Assembly (NCBI RefSeq): GCF_000367945.1
Contig: NZ_KB849179.1
Span: forward strand, 2,501,149 to 2,565,148
Direction of reading: 5' to 3'
Length of the DNA: 64,000 nt
Origin: Acinetobacter proteolyticus
GTDB lineage: Bacteria > Pseudomonadota > Gammaproteobacteria > Pseudomonadales > Moraxellaceae
The translations under genes were made by a program, and so were the position numbers. Shown piece by piece: positions 43,890 to 51,328 of the stretch. Every line of letters starts with the position of its first letter. Within the stretch, counting starts at the first letter, position 1. Under the pieces are notes generated by a model, which did no database searches, had not been told where the DNA came from, and was given only the letters and a program-made list of their open reading frames with translations.

Positions 43890-43921
43890 TGTGAATTTTT
43901 CACATATTGTGTATGTGAAAA
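43890..43921. promoter_or_regulatory. Overlapping palindromes upstream of the modular lipoprotein gene
   Basis: TGTGAATTTTTCACA (43890-43904) is an exact palindrome and overlaps TTTTCACATA-N5-TATGTGAAAA (43897-43921), an exact 10-bp inverted repeat. Both are built from TGTGA/TCACA half-sites, similar to CRP/Vfr half-sites but with N5 spacing rather than N6. They lie between divergent genes, close to the lipoprotein ribosome site. Confidence 0.5.
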
Positions 43922-44010
43922 TTTAACACTTTTATGCTTGAGTGCAAATATGTTTATGCGTAAATTAATAACGAAAGGTCAAAATCATTTTTTATGGATG
44001 GTTGGAAGGT

Positions 44011-45252
44011 ATGGATGCTCAAGAAAGCTTAGCAAGACAATTCAATGCTTTACCGAAAGAATGGCAGACATGGCTCGAAGAAAATCTAGATCGTGGCTGT
44101 AATCCAGTCGATTTGGCGAACATTTTGCTGCGTGAAGGTTTGATTGATCTGAATAAAAATTTTTCTGCTCAGACACAGGCTGAAGAACAACACTATCAAA
44201 CACTTGAGAAAGTCGCAGCAGAAAAGCAGACGCAACTCAGCAGTAAATTTACACCAGAACAAAAAAAATGGTTGGCTCAGGCGGTACTGGATGGTGTAAG
44301 CAAAGCCGAAATTTATTATTCATTGGTGAAACAGGGCTTAAGTGAAATTGATATTGCCCTCGAATGGGTACAATTAAAACAACATCCTTATTTTCAAATT
44401 GCCCAAGAGCAACATTTCCTGCTCAAAAAACGCAATTGGTTACTCAACACTCTCGATCATTTTGCCCGTTTAAATCCTGATTATCAGCAAATTAAGCGAA
44501 TTTCAAAACCGGAGTTTTCTCATTTTATTCAACATTATTATAGCCGAAACTTAGCTGTGATTTTGACAGATGCCATCCAGCATTGGCCTGCTTTACACAA
44601 ATGGTCACCACAATATTTCAAACAGGCTGTCGGTACACAAGAAATTGAAGTTCAGTTCAATCGTGAACAAGATGCTTTATTTGAACGTAACTCGATTCAA
44701 CATAAAACCAAAATGCTGATGAATGATTTTGTGGATTTAATTGAGCAAACGGAGCATTCCAATAATTTTTATATGACGGCAAACAATGCCAAAGCCAGTC
44801 AATCCAGTTTGGCTGTTTTATTTCAAGATATTGATCATTTTCATAGCTATACAGACCATACTCAGGTTTATGATCGTAGTTTCATCTGGTTTGGTCCCAA
44901 AGGTGCCTTTACCCCCTTGCATCATGATTTAACCAATAATATTTTGGTGCAAATTTATGGACGGAAAAAAGTCACGCTGATTCCTGCAATGCAAACGCCT
45001 CATCTCTATAATGATGTGGCTGTGTTTAGTAAAATTGCCGATCCTGATCATCCGGACATCCTTGAGTCATTCCCAGATTTTGCCCACAGCAGCAAAATCG
45101 AATGTATCCTGAACGAAGGGGACGCCTTATTCATTCCCCTAGGCTGGTGGCATTGTGTCGAGAGTTTGGATACCTCTATCAGTGTTTCTTTTACTCATTT
45201 TAAGATTGATAATACGGGGGCCGAATCCTTTCCATCTCCAAGGGGGCATTAA
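44011..45252 (+). CDS. JmjC-like cupin (Cupin_8) oxygenase
   Basis: A 413-residue cytosolic protein. The N-terminal 150 residues are helical and may bind a partner. The C-terminal cupin holds the iron motif H-x-D in PLHHDLTNN (about residues 307-315) and the distal His in PLGWWHCVESLDTS (about 380-393), as in JmjC/FIH-type 2-oxoglutarate oxygenases that hydroxylate proteins. ILVQIYGRKKVTLIPA is the typical strand between them. The ATG at 44011 is used; a TTG three codons earlier is possible and the ribosome site is poor. It heads a likely operon with the DUF6502 and lipoprotein genes. Confidence 0.82.
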   Translation: MDAQESLARQFNALPKEWQTWLEENLDRGCNPVDLANILLREGLIDLNKNFSAQTQAEEQHYQTLEKVAAEKQTQLSSKFTPEQKKWLAQAVLDGVSKAEIYYSLVKQGLSEIDIALEWVQLKQHPYFQIAQEQHFLLKKRNWLLNTLDHFARLNPDYQQIKRISKPEFSHFIQHYYSRNLAVILTDAIQHWPALHKWSPQYFKQAVGTQEIEVQFNREQDALFERNSIQHKTKMLMNDFVDLIEQTEHSNNFYMTANNAKASQSSLAVLFQDIDHFHSYTDHTQVYDRSFIWFGPKGAFTPLHHDLTNNILVQIYGRKKVTLIPAMQTPHLYNDVAVFSKIADPDHPDILESFPDFAHSSKIECILNEGDALFIPLGWWHCVESLDTSISVSFTHFKIDNTGAESFPSPRGH

Positions 45253-45301
45253 AAATTATGTCAGCTAATCGCGTAATCGAATCCGTTCTTAAGGTGCTTT
45301 A

Positions 45302-46183
45302 ATGGTAAAACCAACAGATCAAGTTTTCCTGAATATCGAATCATCTGCATCGAATACACAAGGTGTGATTCCACAAGATGCAGAAACCACATTGGATAGC
45401 ATTTATCCAATGATGCAGCATATCGCGCGTTGGTTAATCCATTCAGGTGTTGGCTATACCGATTTTGTGGCTGCATTAAAACCGATTTTTTATGAGCAAG
45501 CCTTGGTTGAATTAGAACGAATCAAACAGAACAAAACCGATTCGGCTGTGAGTTTATTATCAGGACTGCATCGCAAAGATGTCAGTGCCTTTAGACAGCA
45601 AGCCAATCAAATCAATAATGAAGCTCCTAATTTTGCGATTAGCGTTCCTGCTCGGGTCATTGCCCGCTGGATTGCCCTTGATCTCCCCCATCAAATTCCT
45701 GTTTCTGGTGAAGAAAACAGTTTTGAAGCCTTGGTCAAACATATTTCAACAGAAAAGCATCCACGCTCGATTTTATTTGAACTACAGCGCTTAGGTGTGG
45801 TTGTGCAAATCGATCAAGAAGTCGTATTACAACAACATAGCTTTACCCCTGATAACCAAATGCAAGAAAGTAAAGCGCTCTTTTCAGCCAATCTCAGTGA
45901 CCATTTGGCTGCAGGAATTGATAACTTTATTAGTGAAAAACCCTTTACCCATCTCGAACAAGCTGTACATGCCGAAAAATTAACAGCCGATTCAGTTGAA
46001 GCACTTCGAAAGTTGAGTATCGAACTGTGGCAAGACATGGCAAAACAACTCTTAAATGCCGCGATTCAACATTGTGATCAAGACCAAGAAAAAGACGATG
46101 CACATTATCAATTTCGCTTTGGTGTCTACCAATACGATACTCAGATAAAACTACAAGTGCCTTATATTTTTAAGGATAAATAA
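45302..46183 (+). CDS. DUF6502 family protein
   Basis: A 293-residue cytosolic protein. The pattern MMQHIARWLIHSGVGYTDFV, the following AALKPIFYEQALVEL, VSLLSGLHRKDVSAF and VIARW-x-LDLP-like VIARWIALDLP are those of DUF6502, a widespread family with a winged-helix-like N terminus and unknown function. DUF6502 genes often stand next to a lipoprotein gene, as here: the next gene begins two bases after its stop. Confidence 0.75.
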   Translation: MVKPTDQVFLNIESSASNTQGVIPQDAETTLDSIYPMMQHIARWLIHSGVGYTDFVAALKPIFYEQALVELERIKQNKTDSAVSLLSGLHRKDVSAFRQQANQINNEAPNFAISVPARVIARWIALDLPHQIPVSGEENSFEALVKHISTEKHPRSILFELQRLGVVVQIDQEVVLQQHSFTPDNQMQESKALFSANLSDHLAAGIDNFISEKPFTHLEQAVHAEKLTADSVEALRKLSIELWQDMAKQLLNAAIQHCDQDQEKDDAHYQFRFGVYQYDTQIKLQVPYIFKDK

Positions 46184-46185
46184 CA

Positions 46186-46911
46186 ATGAGAAGCGTATTA
46201 CTCGCAACAGTTTCTTTCATTTCAGTGGTTGTTTTAACCGCTTGTGGAGAAAACTTTTCTGTTGCCAACGTGAGTTTAGGTGGCAGTGGCTCAGGTACCC
46301 AAAAACCATTGCCTGGTGGAGGAAATCCCCCCGTCACTGGCGATAAAGGCAAAGATGATGAGGAAGAACAATATGATTATTTTGTTACCTTCCCAGAAGC
46401 AGTAAGTGATGAATGCACTGGCGTACAACGAAGCATGTATTTTATTGATGCAGGGACAAAGCATCCTCAGATTGCTGGAACTCAGCAAAGTACTCCCTCA
46501 CAAACCATTCAAATCAACATTAAAAATACAACGCCAAATTATATATTTGAAAAAATTTCTCAATGTCATCCAATACAATTTTGGGCAATGTCTGGGAAAG
46601 CACTCCTCCTTCCCGATCAATATTTAAGATGTTCGGCAGAGCAATATACTGTGCAGGTTTTACAACCTTATGAAGTTAAAACCTATGAGTTTGATTTTAA
46701 AATTCCACAAGGTGATGACACTTTATTACTTCGTTACCCAACACAATATTCATCTAATTTGCCCGATGCCCCAACCCATTGGAGCAGTTGCCCAACTTTA
46801 GACATTCATGTTCCAGTCACCCAACAACTGATCCCTAAATCAGATCATAAATTACCACCATCAAAGCCAGATCTTAACGAACCATCCTCTGGCGGAAAGC
46901 CACAACAATAA
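46186..46911 (+). CDS. Lipoprotein next to the DUF6502 gene
   Basis: A 241-residue predicted lipoprotein with lipobox LTAC and lipidated Cys20. A Gly/Pro-rich linker (SLGGSGSGTQKPLPGGGNPP, about residues 28-47) and an acidic patch (KDDEEEQYDY) precede a domain with five cysteines, and the C-terminal 40 residues are Pro/Ser/Lys-rich. I recognise no domain. It starts two bases after the DUF6502 stop, so the two are translated from one mRNA. The sRNA at 46930-47100 ends against its 3' end from the other strand. Confidence 0.65.
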   Translation: MRSVLLATVSFISVVVLTACGENFSVANVSLGGSGSGTQKPLPGGGNPPVTGDKGKDDEEEQYDYFVTFPEAVSDECTGVQRSMYFIDAGTKHPQIAGTQQSTPSQTIQINIKNTTPNYIFEKISQCHPIQFWAMSGKALLLPDQYLRCSAEQYTVQVLQPYEVKTYEFDFKIPQGDDTLLLRYPTQYSSNLPDAPTHWSSCPTLDIHVPVTQQLIPKSDHKLPPSKPDLNEPSSGGKPQQ

Positions 46912-46929
46912 GCCATCTACAATCAGGCT

Positions 46930-46970
46930 AAAAAATTAAAACCCGAGTTCTGCATCCTGCAAAACTCGGG
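46930..46970 (-). terminator. Terminator of the Csr/Rsm-type RNA
   Basis: CCCGAGTTTTGC pairs with GCAGAACTCGGG (one G-U pair in RNA) around AGGAT; TTTTAATTTTTT follows on the minus strand. The loop itself has an AGGA motif. Confidence 0.9.
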
Positions 46971-47100
46971 CAAATGAGGTTGTGCTTTCAAACTACTTTT
47001 ATTATCCTGCGTCCATCGCATGCATCATATCCATGATGACTTTTCCATCTCAGCGTCGCTATCCTTAAGCGGAAATCCATTCCTGCGTCCTTGTGCTGAT
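46930..47100 (-). ncRNA. Candidate Csr/Rsm-type small RNA (CsrA-titrating)
   Basis: An RNA of about 170 nt starting near 47100. It has nine GGA motifs (at 47088-90, 47081-83, 47076-78, 47062-64, 47044-46, 47030-32, 47012-14, 47005-07 and 46955-57). Several lie in loops of short hairpins: GGAA-UGGAU-UUCC, CGCU-UAAGGAU-AGCG, CAUCAU-GGAU-AUGAUG and UGCG-AUGGA-CGCA. UCAGC near the 5' end pairs with GCUGA downstream to close the first part. The Rho-independent terminator (stem 46942-46970) carries AGGAU in its loop. This is the architecture of CsrB/RsmX/RsmY/RsmZ RNAs, which sequester CsrA/RsmA. The -10 box is TATTCT on the minus strand (47107-47112), with no -35, as for activator-dependent promoters. 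No open frame of note is on this strand. The RNA has not been tested here. Confidence 0.8.
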
Positions 47101-47106
47101 GTATTT

Positions 47107-47112
47107 AGAATA
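47107..47112 (-). promoter_or_regulatory. -10 box of the Csr/Rsm-type RNA
   Basis: TATTCT on the minus strand, seven bases before the proposed start at 47100. The -35 region (TAGTAC) is far from consensus, which suits a promoter that needs an activator bound upstream. Confidence 0.5.
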
Positions 47113-47155
47113 AACCTTTTACCGATACTGTACTATTCGTTGCAGACTTAAATCT

Positions 47156-47175
47156 ATGTACGAAATAACGTACAT
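47156..47175. promoter_or_regulatory. GacA/UvrY-like upstream activating sequence
   Basis: ATGTACG-N6-CGTACAT is an exact 7-6-7 dyad. Its core TGTACG-N6-CGTACA differs by one base per arm from the GacA box TGTAAG-N6-CTTACA that activates rsm RNA genes in Pseudomonas. It is centred about 65 bases upstream of the proposed sRNA start, closer than usual in Pseudomonas. Confidence 0.7.
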
Positions 47176-47243
47176 TAATTAGTTAAACTTTAAAATAAAG
47201 TCATTGCACAAGTCCTTCTGCTGTCGCATCAGTTTTGCATTGG

Positions 47244-48359
47244 CTACTTATGTGGTTGAGCTATAGGATCAGTCACCGCCTTCTCTTCTTGCTCAGCCTT
47301 CTCAATGCCATCCTGTATCGCTTCTTGGGCTTCTTGTTCATCCTCAGCTGTCTGTTGCAAAGATTGTTGCTGCTGTTCAAACACCCGTCCTGTTTGTAAG
47401 ACGACATACACTGGGAAATGATCTGAACCAATATGTGGCAGGCGCTTCATCTTGACTAAACCAAAATCAGTACTATGAAAGATATGATCCAGCGACCATC
47501 TTAATAAAGGATAATCCGCATGGAAGGTATTCATAAAATAGCGCCCCACCCGTGGATCAAGCAAACCACTAATGCGCTGAAACAAACGGGTTGTTCTTGA
47601 CCATGCTACGTCATTTAAATCGCCCATGACGATACAGCTCTGATCAATATCTTTAATCTGATCCCCCACAATCAGCAATTCTGCATCTCTTAAAGTCGAG
47701 TCTTTGGCTTCGGTTGGACTCGGTGGTTTGGGATGTAAACAATACAGTTGCACTTGCACGCCAGAAGCTAAAGTTACTGCGGTATGAATCGATGGAATTT
47801 CATCACTCAAAATAAATTTAACTTCAGTATCTGTTAAGGGTAAACGGCTATAAAGATGCATACCATATAGATTTTCTAAAGGTACCGGGACACGAAAGGG
47901 ATAATCTGCTTCAATTGGGCTCAACGCTTGCTGCCATTCAGCATTCGACTCCAGCGTAAGCACCAAATCCGGCTTTAAAATTTCGATCTGTTCAAGCAGC
48001 AAGTGATATTTGTGATTAGGTGTCAGTACATTTGCCACCAATAAAGAAATTTGTTGCTCTGGATTGAGTTGCGCCTTTTTAACCTTTTTCACTTGCTTGA
48101 GCCATAACGGGGTATAAGGCAATACCATTTTAAGCTGATAGGCAATTGCAGCCAGCAGACCCGTAAACAGTAACTCGGTACTCAAAGTCCAATCCGAAAG
48201 CACAAATAACATCATAAAAAATGTGATGATGCCCAATGCCAAAATCTGTAATCGAGGAAAGTCTGCTCCCCTAAACCACCATTCATCTCGAGGGATCAAA
48301 GACCAAAATGAAAGCCATATCACCACTGCTGCGCAAATCTGAATCCATATCATGTTCAT
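47244..48359 (-). CDS. Membrane-anchored endonuclease/exonuclease/phosphatase (EEP) family protein
   Basis: A 371-residue protein. The first 80 residues hold three hydrophobic helices (IQICAAVVIWLSFWSLI, LQILALGIITFFMMLFVL, ELLFTGLLAAIAYQL). The EEP domain follows, with LVANVL near its start, DLVLTLESNAEWQQAL (metal-binding Glu), YCLHPKPPSP, the VMGDLNDVAWSRTTRL block and SLDHIFH...GSDHFPV at the end, all typical for the family. The substrate may be a nucleic acid, phospholipid or phosphate ester; it is not known. A Gln/Glu-rich C-terminal tail ends the protein. Confidence 0.85.
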   Translation of the reverse strand: MNMIWIQICAAVVIWLSFWSLIPRDEWWFRGADFPRLQILALGIITFFMMLFVLSDWTLSTELLFTGLLAAIAYQLKMVLPYTPLWLKQVKKVKKAQLNPEQQISLLVANVLTPNHKYHLLLEQIEILKPDLVLTLESNAEWQQALSPIEADYPFRVPVPLENLYGMHLYSRLPLTDTEVKFILSDEIPSIHTAVTLASGVQVQLYCLHPKPPSPTEAKDSTLRDAELLIVGDQIKDIDQSCIVMGDLNDVAWSRTTRLFQRISGLLDPRVGRYFMNTFHADYPLLRWSLDHIFHSTDFGLVKMKRLPHIGSDHFPVYVVLQTGRVFEQQQQSLQQTAEDEQEAQEAIQDGIEKAEQEEKAVTDPIAQPHK

Positions 48360-48540
48360 TTTCTCTTAGGGATCATATAGATTTACAATAAAGTTCCCGC
48401 TTTATCAATTTTCTATCTAATATAAACAAGTTATTCCACTCAATAAACGCACTGTTTTATTTCAGTAAAGCTTGCAGTTGTGGGCACTTTTGATACACTC
48501 AAACCCCTTTAAAAATTTTTACATACCGAGGCACAATGAC

Positions 48541-49659
48541 ATGAAAGTAGGTCTGGTCGGTTGGCGTGGGATGGTTGGTTCCGTCCTCATGCAACGTATG
48601 GTTGAAGAGAATGATTTTGCTCATATCGAGCCATTCTATTTCTCTACCAGTAATGCAGGTGGCGAAGCACCTTCATTTGGTGGTAAGACTGCCCCAGCAC
48701 TTATGGATGCAACAGACATTAACAGTCTGAAGCAAATGGATGTCATTTTAACCTGCCAAGGTGGTGATTATACCTCTGAAGTTTTCCCTAAGCTTAAAGC
48801 TGAAGGTTGGGATGGTTATTGGATTGATGCCGCATCTACGCTGCGTATGGCAGATGATGCAATCATCGTTCTTGATCCAGTCAACTTAAACGTGATTAAA
48901 GATGGTTTAGTCAACGGTACTAAAACCTTCGTTGGCGGTAACTGTACCGTTTCATTGATGTTGATGGGCCTAGGCTCACTGTTCCAAAATAATTTAGTGG
49001 AATGGGCAACGTCAATGACTTATCAGGCAGCGTCTGGTGCAGGTGCACAAAACATGCGTGAGCTGATCACAGGTATGGGTTATTTGTATAACAATACCAA
49101 AACCTTATTGGATGACCCTAAATCTGCAATTCTTGATATTGACCGCCAAATCGCAGAATTACAACGTGGCGAAGGCTTCCCGAAAGCAAACTTTGGCGTG
49201 CCATTGGCGGGTTCATTGATTCCGTATATCGACAAACAACTTGAAAGCGGTCAATCGAAAGAAGAATGGAAAGGTCAGGTTGAAACCAACAAGATCTTGG
49301 GTAACCAGCAAATCGTTCCGATTGATGGTCACTGTGTTCGTATCGGTGCAATGCGTTGCCACTCTCAAGCAATTACCTTGAAATTGAAAAAAGATGTTGC
49401 GCTGGATGAAATCGAAGACATGATTCGCAACTCGAGCCAATGGGCAAAAGTGGTTCCAAATACCCGCGAAGCGTCAATGACTGATCTGACTCCTGTTGCA
49501 GTCACAGGGACTTTAACTGTTCCTGTTGGCCGTTTACGCAAACTGAATATGGGTAAAGAATACCTCGGCGCATTTACTGTGGGTGACCAATTGCTTTGGG
49601 GCGCGGCTGAGCCTCTACGTCGTATGCTTCGTATTCTGGTCGAATACAAGAACGCTTAA
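48541..49659 (+). CDS. asd: Aspartate-semialdehyde dehydrogenase
   Basis: A 372-residue NADPH-dependent enzyme that makes aspartate semialdehyde for lysine, diaminopimelate, threonine and methionine. Seen are [18 protein letters not shown] for [19 protein letters not shown] with the catalytic Cys (about residue 136), and [15 protein letters not shown] with the active-site His. The Met at 48541 follows a GAGG site and gives the family's usual N terminus. It has no lysine riboswitch in its leader. The order asd, fimV, truA matches Pseudomonas. Confidence 0.95.
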   Translation: MKVGLVGWRGMVGSVLMQRMVEENDFAHIEPFYFSTSNAGGEAPSFGGKTAPALMDATDINSLKQMDVILTCQGGDYTSEVFPKLKAEGWDGYWIDAASTLRMADDAIIVLDPVNLNVIKDGLVNGTKTFVGGNCTVSLMLMGLGSLFQNNLVEWATSMTYQAASGAGAQNMRELITGMGYLYNNTKTLLDDPKSAILDIDRQIAELQRGEGFPKANFGVPLAGSLIPYIDKQLESGQSKEEWKGQVETNKILGNQQIVPIDGHCVRIGAMRCHSQAITLKLKKDVALDEIEDMIRNSSQWAKVVPNTREASMTDLTPVAVTGTLTVPVGRLRKLNMGKEYLGAFTVGDQLLWGAAEPLRRMLRILVEYKNA

Positions 49660-49678
49660 GCAAAAATCCCTAAAAATC

Positions 49679-49711
49679 AAAAGCCGATCACATTTGATCG
49701 GCTTTTTTATT
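49679..49711 (+). terminator. Terminator of asd
   Basis: AAAAGCCGATCA pairs with TGATCGGCTTTT around CATT, followed by further T. Confidence 0.9.
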
Positions 49712-49800
49712 GCGATGAACGATGAATAATTTACAATTCATTTACATCACGGTAATGTATACTTTTTCCAGACGATAACATCACTTTTTCATGGATCGAG

Positions 49801-51267
49801 ATGACTGTTTATAACAAATTAAAAATTGCCATTTTAGCCATCATTTCTTCGCAACACCTTTATGCAATTACGCTTGATCCAATTCAAATCCAGTCTGCAC
49901 CTGGTGAACTACTCTATGCAGAAATGAGTTTCCACCAAGCCGATGCCAACGCCAAAATAGACGTCAGCTTAGCCACACCTGAAGATTTATTGATGCTTGG
50001 CGCTGCGCATCAGCCGCCATCTAGCCTGAATTTTTTTACGCGTCGAAATAATCAAGGTGAAGGTGTCATTGTCATCACCTCATCACGTCCCATGACGGAT
50101 GCTGAGTTAAATATTATTTTAAAAATTCAGGAAGGGGGTGCGGCTCATTTAAAGCATATCCGCCAACCGATGCGTCAAATCGCAAAAGCACCGGTTACAA
50201 AGAATGCCAATGAACAATCACTCAGCCCTAAATTTATTGTCAGTGAAAAAGATATTGCCTTAAACCTACCAGAAAGTACGCGCTTCAATGTTGCGAACTC
50301 AAACCCGCAGACACCGAATTTAAAACAAGAAAAATTGCTCAATGCACCTTTTACTCTGCCGCCAGTCTTAGAAACATCAAAGCCAAGTACAACAACAGCA
50401 GCTAGTGCAGTTTCAATCGCTGCACCCGTGAACGTAGAAACAACAACAGCGGCAGCGACGACCCCAGTGCCACAGTCAGCTACACCAGTTACAGAAAAAG
50501 TACCACCGCAGCCAGCAACTCCCTCGCTCAAACAGGAAAATACTCAAACCGCGAATGCTGCAATCAATACCAAGCAAGATGCTGCATGGGATGAAGAACT
50601 AAAGGCAACTGAACTTAAACCGATTGAGAGCAAAGAAAAAGCGAAAGCACCAACCCCCGTCAGAGAAACAGCTCAAACGGTCAAAAAGAAACTCGCTGCA
50701 GATACAACTGCAAACAATGACAAAGCGCAACAGCATGTGGTGCAACGCAATGAGTCCTTATGGAGTATTGCGCAACGTATTTCTGGGCAAACCCAGCAGC
50801 CTGTTGCTCAGGTCATGAATCAGATCAAAGCACAAAATGAACATGCCTTTATTGGCGGTAACGCCAACCGCCTCAGACAGGGCTCACATTTAAACTTTAA
50901 TCTTACGGCAACGTCAGCACAGCAAAATAAAAACACCCATCAAATTGCGGAACAAACACAGCGTCCAGCCATAGGAAAAGCCAAATATCGTTTACAACAA
51001 GCTGAAATGTCTTTGGTGGCTGAGAGTAATCAAGATTCCAGTACGGGAAGTGCCAAAAAAGACACATTACAGCAAAAAACCAGTGCCGATTTATCATTAA
51101 AAGTTATGACAGCACGAGAAAAAACCGTTACATTACAAAGAAACGTAACACAGTTAGAATTGGCACTACGTCAGAAGGAACAACGTATTCAGCTGTTAAA
51201 TGCTCGGCTTGCCGAACTGCAAGATCAGTTGAAAGCGCAACAGGACACTAAAAAGCCAACACGCTAG
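49801..51267 (+). CDS. fimV: FimV N-terminal half (periplasmic, LysM)
   Basis: A 488-residue periplasmic protein. A signal peptide (KIAILAIISSQHLYA, cut near residue 22) is followed by the FimV N-terminal domain (about 23-120: LDPIQIQSAPGELLYAEMSF and ITSSRPMTDAELNIIL). Then come a long Pro/Ala/Thr-rich linker, a LysM peptidoglycan-binding domain (about 315-365: HVVQRNESLWSIAQRISGQT) and a C-terminal coiled coil. FimV of Pseudomonas organises type IV pili and cAMP signalling at the pole. Unlike that single large protein, this one ends before the membrane helix; the cytosolic half is the next gene. It is a separate intact gene, not a frameshift, as the next gene has its own AAGGGG site. Confidence 0.85.
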   Translation: MTVYNKLKIAILAIISSQHLYAITLDPIQIQSAPGELLYAEMSFHQADANAKIDVSLATPEDLLMLGAAHQPPSSLNFFTRRNNQGEGVIVITSSRPMTDAELNIILKIQEGGAAHLKHIRQPMRQIAKAPVTKNANEQSLSPKFIVSEKDIALNLPESTRFNVANSNPQTPNLKQEKLLNAPFTLPPVLETSKPSTTTAASAVSIAAPVNVETTTAAATTPVPQSATPVTEKVPPQPATPSLKQENTQTANAAINTKQDAAWDEELKATELKPIESKEKAKAPTPVRETAQTVKKKLAADTTANNDKAQQHVVQRNESLWSIAQRISGQTQQPVAQVMNQIKAQNEHAFIGGNANRLRQGSHLNFNLTATSAQQNKNTHQIAEQTQRPAIGKAKYRLQQAEMSLVAESNQDSSTGSAKKDTLQQKTSADLSLKVMTAREKTVTLQRNVTQLELALRQKEQRIQLLNARLAELQDQLKAQQDTKKPTR

Positions 51268-51328
51268 GTTACGAGAATATTCTCATAAATTTGCATAAAA
51301 GCGGCACTATCTTTAAGGGGTATAGATC

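Noticed and set aside
48360..48540. Lysine riboswitch in the asd leader
   Set aside because: The interval is only 181 bases, AT-rich, and I see none of the multi-helix core expected for an L box.
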